Part shown: positions 38,030 to 47,869 of the stretch, in pieces
Position numbering within the stretch: position 1 is the stretch's first letter
How the letters are laid out: each line of letters begins with the position of its first letter
Source: Cololabis saira
Lineage: Eukaryota; Chordata; Actinopteri; Beloniformes; Belonidae
Length of the DNA stretch: 64,000 nt
NCBI RefSeq assembly: GCF_033807715.1
Contig: NC_084587.1
Location: 22,630,017-22,694,016 of the forward strand
Reading direction: 5' to 3'
The notes under the pieces: model-generated
Told to the model about the DNA's origin: nothing
Seen by the model: only the letters and a program-made list of their open reading frames with translations
Database searches by the model: none
Made by a program: the position numbers and the translations under genes

Positions 38030-38640
38030 GTTACTTTTCCATTAGCGGGAGTTCCGGATAAATTTTTCGGGGCTGGGCCGTTTGCGCACATTTCCATAAC
38101 TAGGAAGGGCCCTGTAACGTGACCTTCAGGAGCCCTTACGGGGCCAAAAAACGGCCCTGTAGTAGGCGAGGGACGTTTTTCGGCCTAGAGGGGCTACGTG
38201 GCCGGTGGTCTTTGTTGATTGGGTGTTCTAGAAGCAGGAAATTATGTTTAGCCCTCTCATGTTACCACAAATCATTTAAGCATTTTGACCAGAGACAATT
38301 TGCTATGAGTACATTTGATGATGTTGAGAGCACATAAAAAAAACGATGAATGGACTGATGAGTTGGTTCAGGTTTTGCTATCATATTACACCAATATAGA
38401 GCTTCGGCGGGGCGTTTCTTTTAATCATAATCGCTACGACTGCGGTGTATGTTCAAAAAGAAAAGCAAGTAGCATCCGTTGTTTATGTGTTTCTTCTTTT
38501 CATTTTTCTGCTGCCCACTTGCGAACTGCAAAAAATGTGCATTACCGCCACCTGGTGGCCAGCAGCGCTATTTTTTTCAGTCAATGGTTCTTGTTTGGCG
38601 CTACAGTGTAATGGAAACATGCCGACTGAAGGGGCTGAGG
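38030..38640. mobile_element. Possible MITE containing a CTCF-like site
   Basis: The left side (cttttccattagcgggagtt) and the reverse complement of the right side (gtttccattacactgtagcg) share TTTCCATTA and read inward as possible inverted ends. The interior is CpG-rich (gggccgtttgcgc, cggccctgtagtagg). The ends are weak and no target duplication is clear, so this is tentative. The strong CTCF-like motif at 38545-38562 lies inside. Confidence 0.35.
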
Positions 38641-38719
38641 AGACGTGCGGCCGTGTAGAGGTTCCTCTCTGCCAGATTTACCCTAAACTCCTGCTAGTGA
38701 GTATTACTTGCTTGTGTTA

Positions 38720-38765
38720 TTCTCTCAGATGTAAGTTGCTTTGGATAAAAGCTTAATGACAATAG
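38720..38765 (+). repeat. SINE-like conserved tail block
   Basis: Reads gatgtaagttgctttggata followed by aaagcttaatgacaatag, the same block as in lsm6 intron 1 (10186-10234) but more diverged. Confidence 0.5.
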
Positions 38766-38769
38766 TAGT

Positions 38770-40195
38770 AGTGGAAACCCGCCTTTGGCAGACTGTCCAT
38801 TTTCTACTCTAAAAGTACATGACCCTTATTCTAAAGTATGTTCCTTGTTCAAAAAGAATTAAGCCCTTTCTTCAAAACCACCGGAAACCTTTAAACATTA
38901 ATTTGGAATACTGTTAGTAAAATATAATGCATGAACGTTGAGATGGAAAAACTGTTAACCATTGTGACATAATTTTTAATACTCAAACCTGTGTGAACTG
39001 TTTTCTTTTTAAATACAATGTTAATAATGATGATTGTTCACAATCATCATTAACAACATTACGATTCAGTGAGAGTTTAAAGTAGAAGCTAACCAAAGTT
39101 TCGGCCCATAGACAACACTTGCATGCTGAGCTGGGTCACTTTAGGCTTCTGCTTCATCGCTTTAACTAAGTTACACAATCTTCTGTTCTGCTGTCTTTTA
39201 ATCCCCAGATTCCCTCCTCTCACTTCACCCTCCTGCTCTTGTATCTGTTCGCATCTGCGTCCCCAACTGCTGCACAATTAAAGAGAGATGAGCAGTGCTG
39301 TTACTTTATAAAGGGAGGAGAGAAAAAAAAAACATAATGTAGTTTGTGTGTCAGCATCAATTTACTGCAAGCTTAAACTTTAAAAGAGCCGATTAATAAT
39401 TTGAGAGGAGCGCAAAAGGAAGGAGAGGTGGCACTGGTGTTAGGCGGTAAAAGAATGGATAAAATGCAAAGAAGAATGCAACAATGAAACATAGTTGGGA
39501 GGAAAGGCAAAGAAAATAACACCGATACTCATCTGGTGCTTTGTCACAAGTTGAGAGTCAGATGCAAAACTTCAAGCAGTCGGTCTCCCATGGGTGAGAT
39601 GCTGTTCAAACAAAGTAAACAACTGTTTTACTCTGATGTGCACTTTAGTCTTGCTGGAGGGTAAGTTCCTGCTGCAGCTGGCATTGTGGCACACTTCGCT
39701 GGCAGGAGAGGGTGTGAAAATTGTTGCAAAGATCTCAGAGTATTCTAACAAACTGTGGCACGCAGGAGACTCGGCCTCGATGTTATTTACACAAAACGAA
39801 CAGGTTGGCTTTCATGAACAGTGAGCTGAAAAAAGCTCTTCGATGCTGTATTACATCCTTCAAACATCCTTTAATGAAACTTGAACAAACAGAAGAAGGG
39901 GAATGAAATGGAGAAAGGGAAATTGGGGAGAAAGTGACCAGTGGAGCTGCATGACAGCAACGCTGCTGGAGGGACGAGCAGCTGAGGGACAGCTGTGATA
40001 CTTTTCTGTCAATTTAACTAAAGCGAGATCAGTTGTTGGAATGTAGAAAATCACATCAGCTGCAAATTTAAATCTGATTTCAAATTTGATGACTGGTCCA
40101 AAGACCAAGTACCAGCCAAGACATGGATGTTATGTGTGAACAAAGAGAAAAACATACAAAGCATGCCTAAAAAGTATGCAAATGCAAAAATGTAT
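38770..40195. other. Intergenic DNA with a hairpin
   Basis: No gene recognised. An inverted repeat at 39017-39060 is described in the findings. Confidence 0.45.
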
Positions 40196-40204
40196 GTTGT
40201 AGAT

Positions 40205-40762
40205 CAGGGGTCGGCAACCCGCGGCTCTAGAGCCGCATGCAGCTCTTTAGCGCCGCCCTAGTGGCTCCTTGGAGCTTTTTTTTTTTAAATGTTTGACCTT
40301 TTTTTTCCCTTTTTTTCTTCTTTTTTTCTCTTTTTTTCCTTTTTTTCTTCTTTTTTTCTTTTTTCCTTTTTTCTCTTTTTTTCTTCGTTTTTCCTTTCCT
40401 TTTTAATCACGACATTTCGACTTTTTTCTCGACATTTCGACTTTTTTCTCGACATTTCGACTTTTTTCTCGAAATTCTACTTCAACATTAATCTCGACAT
40501 TTCGACTTTTTTCTCGAGATTGTACTTCAACATTAATCTCGACATTTTGACTATTTCCTCGACATTTCGACTTTTTCCTCGACATTTCGACTTTTTTCTC
40601 AACATTTCGACTTTTTTCTCGACATTTCGCCTTTTGCCATTTGCCTTCATTCCAAAGCTTATAGCCTACAAGACTTTTCATTTTTTGCGGCTCCAGACAT
40701 ATTTGTTTTTTGTGTTTTTGGTCCAATATGGCTCTTTCAACATTTTGGGTTGCCGACCCCTG
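40205..40762 (-). mobile_element. hAT MITE with perfect 8-bp TSD, 558 bp
   Basis: Same family as 20731-21204 but inverted. It starts CAGGGGTCGGCAACCC, ends with the reverse complement, and has the perfect 8-bp duplication TTGTAGAT at 40197-40204 and 40763-40770. The interior has a long T-rich tract (about 40280-40405) and then an array of roughly 20-bp units (ctcgacatttcgactttttt type) at about 40410-40630. It is 84 bp longer than the other copy, mainly from differences in these two arrays. The 159-codon frame rich in F and S across it is an artefact of the pyrimidine tract. Confidence 0.93.
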
Positions 40763-40769
40763 TTGTAGA

Positions 40770-42910
40770 TGAACAAAACTGATTTGAATGTGATCAACTA
40801 CATCAGTGAGTTTAACGTGTCCTGACTCCTGAGGGAGTTAATACCATTTTAAAAATCTGCATGTCATCAAGTTATACTGTAAGTCTCACCACCTTTTCCT
40901 CCTGTTTCAAATGAGGGATTTGAAATGTATTTTAAACAGATATGAGAATACTTTCAGCTCGTCTACTGTAGCGTTTCACAAAAAGAGAAGCAGCGAGGGT
41001 GAAGATCCAGAGAGAAGCAAAATAAATACTTGTCTTGTCTGTGGAAAAAAAAAACAACAAAAAAACCCACATTAGTATAATAGCAGTGTGTTTTAGCCAA
41101 AAGAGGTCTTTCTGAGCTCATCAGAAAGTTATAGTTCATGAAGGATGGTCCAGGGCTTCCAGCAGATGATAAAAGAAGCATCAACGCTCCTTTTTAGAGA
41201 ATTTATTCAGCTCTTATTTTGGCTGCTGCTCAGATTCTTCCGAGGTCACTTTCCTCTGGTAGGAATCTTCCTGCGCAAATAAGATGATTTGACCGGCCAC
41301 TATGTCTTTTGGTGGAAGTCTTAGAGCAGCCAATGAGGGGTGAATACCTCCTGCTTCTTAAACAGACCTGTGAACTCGATAGAGTGAGTGGAATACACCA
41401 TACAGGCAGATGGTAGCGAGCACAACACGCAGCTTGAGATGTTTGCCCGAACTAATTCTTTGGAGTCACCTCTTTTAAAAAAGGCAGAATATTCACACAT
41501 CTGAAAAGCTGGAGTTAACATATGTTGATATACTGTATTTTGTTATCTGAACATAAACCAAGGTGTCAAGCTTTACCGCATTTCTTCACTATTTCAAAAG
41601 CTCCACAGATTTTATAGACTTTTTTTAAAGAAAAAAATAGTGAGCTGCCAGGTGAATGAGGCAAGATACATTTTTCTCATAAATAATGTTGCTTGTTTGA
41701 AATTGTAACGTCCAGTATTTTTATTCCAGTCATATTTGGGAAATTCTTCAAAATACCATTGATATTTGCACTGAGACTAATTTTATTTAAGCTCATCTGT
41801 GTTTAAACTGCACACACAGAGCACATTCATCAATTAATATTTTTCTGACACGCATTAAGAGTATGTATACAGTTCCCAATTAAGATAAAACTCCAGACAT
41901 ACGGTAGCGTACATAACAAACCTGCGCACTGCTTTCTGTTTAAATATACATACTAAATAAGATATGGGGCAAAATGAACCCATTTCCCCTCTCGTTACTT
42001 TTAAATGCAAATTGGGTCCTTCATTAAAATGTGTGGCTAAACTTCATTAGCAGCAGATATTGATTTTCAGGCTGCGATGATCTGATAGGCCCTATAGGCA
42101 AGTGAAGGTACAAAGGTTTGTCTAAATGCTAACTGCTACTGTGTGGCTCGGGGCGAGTGGGATGTTCTGGCTCTGAGAGCTAAGGAACATCTGGAGAGGT
42201 AACATTTACATAAGCTTTTCTTTGTACATGGGAACCTTCATTAACATCACGCTGCTTTGAACTTATGAGATGGTTATACACACAGAACTGAAGTCAGGAA
42301 TTATTGCAGCCAAGTGCTGCTTTTTTGGACGGTGTTTGCCGTTTGTCTCTAATTCATCAGGATCTGATCTCAGTGTCAGGATTGCAAGTATCAAATGAAA
42401 ACAACTGAAGGGGAGACTTATGCGGACTGTAGTCAGTGAGGTTAAGTTATGCTGCACAACTGGCTGGTAACTGTATGACTTGCCAAGGGTGCAAAAATGC
42501 TCGGCGCCGTTTCTAAAATAGGTTAAATTAGACGCATTAATTAGTATGAAAAAAACAGTTGTTGACAAAGTTTAACTGGGTGTAATATCTTATCTCTCGG
42601 TTATTCTTTATTCCTAAGAAATGTTAAACTATATAAAGGGAATAAAGAGGAATAAAGGTACAAATACTGGAAAAGTGAAATGTAAAAAATACAAACCCGA
42701 CTCGTCCATCCATTCATGTATTCATCCATTCATCTATGGATCCATCTCCTATATCAGCTTCATCCAGTTTGGGTCTTTTAATGTATCTATTGTTAACAGG
42801 GTTATTTTTTCTCTGTCTGTTAGCCTTCAAACTTGCAGTACAAGTTATCTGAAAAAAAGTTCTAAGGCGACAGCTGTTGTGGAGTGCGTCAGCGGTGGAC
42901 GAGAAGTTGA
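40770..42910. other. Intergenic DNA, candidate conserved stretch
   Basis: No gene recognised. The segment 41980-42140 is complex and free of simple repeats, and reads like conserved non-coding DNA. No motif there is decisive. Confidence 0.4.
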
Positions 42911-42924
42911 GTCCAGAGAACAAC

Positions 42925-43160
42925 AGACTACGCTGGAAATCCAACACTGAGGCTGCACACAAGGAGAACAGACTTTACTTCTCAAAAAAGTTGAATCCTT
43001 TGTGTTTACAGCTAGATGTTTTTTAAGTCTGTGGTGGAGAGTGTAGTTTTATTTGCAGACTTCTGTTTGGGAAACAGCATCAGAGCTCGTAAGAAGGCTG
43101 GGTCTATGCTGGGAACTGTTCTGGGGCCCTTGGAGCTTCTTCAGTTTACTGCAATAAGGA
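42925..43160 (+). pseudogene. LINE reverse-transcriptase 3' portion, frameshifted
   Basis: In one frame near 42930 the + strand encodes RWKSNTEAAHKENRLYFSKK. After a shift, at 43016 it encodes MFFKSVVESVVLFADFCLGN and then a KAGSMLGTVLGPLEL-like stretch. These match the order and spacing of a region close to the C-terminal part of reverse transcriptases of a fish non-LTR family (W..NT.A...K...RLYFLRKL, MFYKSVVES, CWG, KAGSVLG blocks). At least one frameshift and a lost stretch between SIRA and KAGS make it a dead fragment. The family was not assigned further. Confidence 0.75.
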
Positions 43161-44233
43161 CTAGTACAGTACCAGAGGGTATTTCTGCCCACAACGTTAG
43201 TTATACTATATCTATGGCCCAAATATGAGCCATACCGACAGGCATATGAACAAACTGTGCTTCGCAAAGGTGATGACTAATAACAGACGGAGGATGAAGT
43301 TGGAATGGACAATGAAAACACCCTCTTCTATTTGAGACTTTCAATATGCTTAAAAGACAACAAAACCGAACAGAGCATGTTGTATATCAGTAAAATAAAA
43401 TGTTTGAGATTTGTCTTGATTTACTTTACCTCCACTAAAAAAATCCACTGATTTCAGGAAGATCATCCAAATGAGTTGTTTTTGCATTGGTGACTCATCT
43501 GTCAACAGATTTATCAGTCCAGCCATCCATTATCTCCACCCGCTTCTCTCTATTGGAGGTCACAGGGGTCTTCTGGAGCGTATCCCAGCTGTCTTCAGGT
43601 AGGAGGGGAGCTTACACATGCTGTCTGATGAGAAACTGTTGACGTATTAACAAGATGTCTAATCCCTCATGATTCCTGTGATCCACTGGACTTTTGTATG
43701 TACGATTGTACGACTTTGATGACTGCAGAGATACTATTTCTTGTATTCATTTGGGCAGTAAGAAAGACAGAAAAAAAGACCAAACTTAAACCAAGCAAAG
43801 TTGAGTGTGATCAGTAATGGGGGCTGCAGCGTTTAGCTGACAGTTAAATCACAGTGGGGTGGTGTGGCATATCTAGGCACACGTGGATAAAGCGTGTTAT
43901 GTTCATGGTGTTGGGTGGGGGTGGGATAAACACAAACTAAGTCTCACCTCCAACTGTCTGTTGGAGAAATAAATGATAAATGAATTACACACAGATATAC
44001 TGTACTTGAGCCTGCTTTGGAGAGAATTACAGTTGTTTACACATGTGCTGGGGGATCTGGCAGGTAGTGGCACATATGTCTCCGTGAAGCTTGTTGTACC
44101 GTCTTGGACCACTGACGCCGGGGATAATTTCAATTATTTACACTTTTTGTGATTGAAGGAGATGCAGCGTGTGTTGCTTTTTAAAAATGTAAAGCAGGCT
44201 ATGTTAGTCCCTGCTTACCGACCACAACCTCCG

Positions 44234-44235
<2 letters not shown>
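43160..44235. other. Intergenic DNA with a SINE scrap
   Basis: No gene recognised. A minus-strand SINE tail is at 43514-43602 (listed separately). Confidence 0.45.
43514..43602 (-). repeat. SINE tail fragment
   Basis: On the minus strand it carries the tail signature (complement of ccattatctccacccgcttc and ggaggtcacaggggtcttct). Only the 3' part of the element is present. Confidence 0.65.

Positions 44236-44236
<1 letters not shown>

Positions 44237-44322
<86 letters not shown>
44237..44322. repeat. AC dinucleotide microsatellite
   Basis: About 85 bp of nearly perfect ACAC repeat. It produces the spurious threonine-histidine run in the overlapping open frame. Confidence 0.97.
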
Positions 44323-44324
44323 CC

Positions 44325-45385
44325 ATAACATGGCTTTGGACCAGACGAGCATCCGGATGATGAAGAGCAGATGTTTTCCCGACCGGGGGTACGCTCCTAA
44401 AGCTTCTTACCCCCCCAATCCTATAAAATCACCTCCTCCCCTTCTTCTCCTCCTTCCTCTACTTTTCCTCTGGTCTCCATCCAAGCCCTCCATTTTTCTT
44501 GAGAGTAAAGACAGATTAGGGCCTAAATCCCCCGCAATTTGGGTCATGGCCTTTTGTGTGCTCCGAGCGGCGAGAGGAGCGGCTCACAACTGGGCCCCAT
44601 TTGCCAGAGATCAAGGGGTTAGGCCGGCCACTGATTGAGCGGGACCCGCACAGTTTGACCATGTTTGGAAAATAATGAGATTGAATTAACACAGAGTCTA
44701 TGGTGGAGACCTGGGTGTCAGAGCAGAGAGGAGTGATGGGAAATAAAGGAGCTGAGAGGCAGAGATGGTGAGGATAGATGTGTGAAAACAGTTTCAGAGA
44801 ATTTCTGATCACAATCTCGTAAACTTTTCACCGATTATGCGTTTCACTCTTTCATATTAAGTGCGGATGCTTTGAATGTGAATGTATACATGAATATTCG
44901 GTTACAAGGATATCGAAGTGAATGGGGAGGCAGATTCTTGTAAATTTACCTGTCATGTCATGGTGTATTTTATTTTAAAAATAACGATTCACACATGAAA
45001 TCCGAGGAATGAGTGCAGTTGGCCTTTACCATGTCGTTACCACCGAAACAACCAGTGATGGAGCGATGACATGCAGGTAAACACATCATTACTGGTCAGA
45101 TTGGGAAGGAGACCAGAGAAAACTACGGCAATATCTATATGCTTAATGATACCAAGCAAGACAAACTAAGCAGTTTTTATGGTGAAATATAGATCAAAAT
45201 GCAAATTGACAATAGCCTATGAAGTGATTTGCTGCTTTTACATATACACCATTTACTTTTTGGAAAGTCGTCATATCTGTGACTTTGAAATGAGTTGAGA
45301 GCGTTTTACAGGCCAGTGGAAAAGAGGAACTGCAGAAGAGAGAGTAAGAAACAACAGTCATCAGCACATGCTCTCTTGCTCTAAG
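44325..45385. other. Intergenic DNA, candidate conserved block
   Basis: No gene recognised. The stretch 44490-44690 is complex and G+C-balanced, with no simple repeats. It reads like conserved non-coding DNA (see findings). Confidence 0.4.
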
Positions 45386-45394
45386 GATAAGTAC

Positions 45395-45530
45395 CCAATC
45401 TGCTCTCATCTGAAGGTTGGTGGTTCAGTCCCTGGCTTTTGCAGTGTACATGCACCCATCTACCCAGGCAAGACATTGAACCCTGCATCGTCCTTGTTGT
45501 ATTCTTCTATGTCTGTGTGTGAGATAAAGA
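45395..45530 (+). repeat. SINE fragment with B-box-like motif
   Basis: The stretch ctgaaggttggtggttcagt followed by ccctggcttttgcag carries a tRNA-type B box (GGTTCAGTCCC). The continuation to gcaagacattgaaccc and tctgtgtgtgagata matches a common teleost tRNA-derived SINE different from the one at 1676. The left part of the head (A box) is not clear. Confidence 0.6.
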
Positions 45531-45839
45531 AAAAACATTGTCCCATTGGTCTCAGTTTACCATCTAATTTTCCTCAAATCCAAGCTCCTCTGAAATAAGG
45601 CCTGCTGTGATGGCTTTGGCCAGCAGTCTTTCTCTCATATCAAAAGATATTTAAAAAAATGTAATAATGTACAATTCTGACAAGAAAATAAAATATATTT
45701 TAAGAAAAAAAAAACAGGGAGCATATTAAACTCTAGATCAGTTGCCACTCCCTGGGGGATAAGACGCATGTTTTGGGACATCCACCTCAGATGTAATATA
45801 ATGAAATGTAATTTGTATTCAACAACATCACTTTAAAAT

Positions 45840-45975
45840 CAATTGAAAATGGACCAGTAACCTGTCCAGGGTGAAACTCTGCCCTTTGCCCAAAGAGAGG
45901 TGGGATGGGCGTCAGCAGATAACCATGACCCTGAATAAGAATAAGTGGGTATACATGATGGATGGATGGACTGAC
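45840..45975 (+). repeat. SINE 3' half with GGAT tail
   Basis: Matches the tail half of the family at 1676, in plus orientation: ccagtaacctgtccagggtg, then gatgggcgtcagcagataac, then gaccctgaataagaataagt, ending in GGAT units. Confidence 0.7.
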
Positions 45976-45979
45976 TGCA

Positions 45980-47375
45980 AGATAATTGAGTGCATAAAAT
46001 GTGGTTTATTCCATAAGTATAGTGGAATAAAGTGCATGTAAAGTAGATACTTCCTAGCGTAAAAATGCCTGGGGAAACTGTGATGCTGCGTTCACCAACC
46101 ATGAGGAACTCTGACCTTCAGAACACTGAAGGAACAAATCAGATTAAAAAAAAAACACAATTAGTCTGATTTCCAAGACATAAACTCCGGTATGTTTAGT
46201 CAACCTTGACTTTCTTATTTGTATTAATTTTCAAAAAAGGAAGCTAGCCAGGTAAAATACTACTCGTTTTTTCTTAAAATTAATAAACATAATGAGATTT
46301 TGCTGTTAATAGAAAACAAACAAACCAAACGTACAGGCTGTCAAGTCATGTCCCCCACTTTGTTTCAAAATCTTTTCAAAAACACCAAATTCCCAGTCCC
46401 GAGAAACATCCAATGCAGCATTAGAGCATTTCAGGCAGAAAAACAAGTCTGAAACTGGAAATCTGAAACCTAATAAGTTTTGCATCTGTACTTTCAATGC
46501 ATGTTATACTAAAGAAAATGATATAGATATATAACTTCTGATTAAATGTTGATGGGGAAGCTTTTTCTTTATCCTGGGAAGCTGGGCTCCAGTCATCCCG
46601 TCCCTCCCCCTTAGGTTTTTATGAGGGGTATGGGGACTGGGGAGCTCATCAAAAGAAAACATCCCTAATGGTTGCACTTGCACAACAGATACAAATGCTA
46701 AAGTGGTGCTAGACTAATAGGTTAACAATAAAAACATAATTCCTTCTTTTTGTGGCCCATGTCCTCTTTTTTTCCTCCGTTTTTAGAGAATTAAGCTAAG
46801 AAATTCTGATCAATGTTTTTTTGTAATGGTAGGTGCTGTATTTCAGTCATTTACAGAGAAATTACCCATGTCAGTGCCAACACGCCCTACTCTTGAGGTA
46901 GAAGCTAAAAATATACCATTAAAGCAATTATTTGAACTACAATAGACCACAGTTTATGTAGTGCAGACAGAAATGTTGTTTTAATAACTATGAAAAACTC
47001 CTGCAGTCTGAAAACACCTCCATTCATTGTCTTGAATCCTGCTGCTTTATAAAGGATGTCATTTGAACACATTATGTGCCTTTACCACATAATGTGGTGT
47101 TAAGAAATTGATCTCATTAAGCATTTTCTGTGAGACTCACCTTGCGAGACTGTTGAGAGACTAATGTTCAACTCTAACATGAAAAAGTATTGTTGTCACT
47201 TCTTTTTTGTCTTGAAACACAGTAGTTAAGGTTTCTCTCTCTTTCTTTCTGTTTTTTTTTAAGGTTCCTTGAGTGCATTTCTGTTACCAAGCTGTTCTGT
47301 GCAAATTAAACAAAATGAAAAACTGAATGTGCAGGCTGAACACACTGCTGTACTTCTCTTTTACCCTAGTGTGCC
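45980..47375. other. Intergenic DNA, nothing recognised
   Basis: AT-rich DNA with no gene or repeat family that I recognise. Confidence 0.45.
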
Positions 47376-47377
47376 AT

Positions 47378-47868
47378 GTTCCGTCCCTCTGGATTGGCAG
47401 GCCGGCGTGGTGGTTCCCTTTTTAAGAAACAGGACTACAAGAGTCCGTGCAGGGGTGGTGGAGGAGAGAGAGTCCGAAGATGATCAGCCTCAGATTCAGG
47501 TGGAGAATTGCTGACTCCATTCAGGTCCTGGATCCGCTCTATCGCTAGGATCCTAGAGGAAGCACCGGAGATCGCCCAACGTGTGCTCTGTGGACTTGTT
47601 AAAAGGCATTCAAACTGTGTCTGTCAGAGCACTTTGTGGGGGGTTCTCAGGGAGTATAAGGTATTGGATCCATTGCTACGGGTATTCAGTCACTGTAGAA
47701 ACGGAGCAGGAGTTGGCCGGTGCTAAGTCAGACTTGTTCCCAGTGGGAGCTGGATGCTGTCAGGGCAGAACTTTGTCACCAATTCTGTTCAGAACTTTAA
47801 TGGACAGACTTTTTAGCTGCAGGTAAGTAAGGGACGGGGTCTGGTTTGATGGCCTAAGGATTCCATGA
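47378..47868 (+). pseudogene. Non-LTR retrotransposon reverse-transcriptase fossil
   Basis: Collinear with the reverse-transcriptase region of an abundant fish LINE. One frame gives WGVLREY near 47640. Another gives KSDLFPVGAGCCQGRTLSPI followed by LF and MDR near 47730-47815, the GxxQGxxLSPxLF block of RT domain 3. The upstream part (47380-47520) carries the phrase for SLWIG and GVVVPxF blocks. The upstream DFEKAFD-type block is degraded, and there is at least one frameshift between the two frames. The copy is a 5'- and 3'-truncated relic and cannot encode an active enzyme. I could not name the clade securely. Confidence 0.8.
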
Positions 47869-47869
47869 C

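Noticed and set aside
40289..40768. 159-codon F/S-rich plus-strand frame
   Set aside because: Translation of the T-rich tract and repeat array of the hAT MITE.
44153..44638. 161-codon frame with a threonine-histidine run
   Set aside because: Produced by the AC microsatellite; the flanks show no domain.
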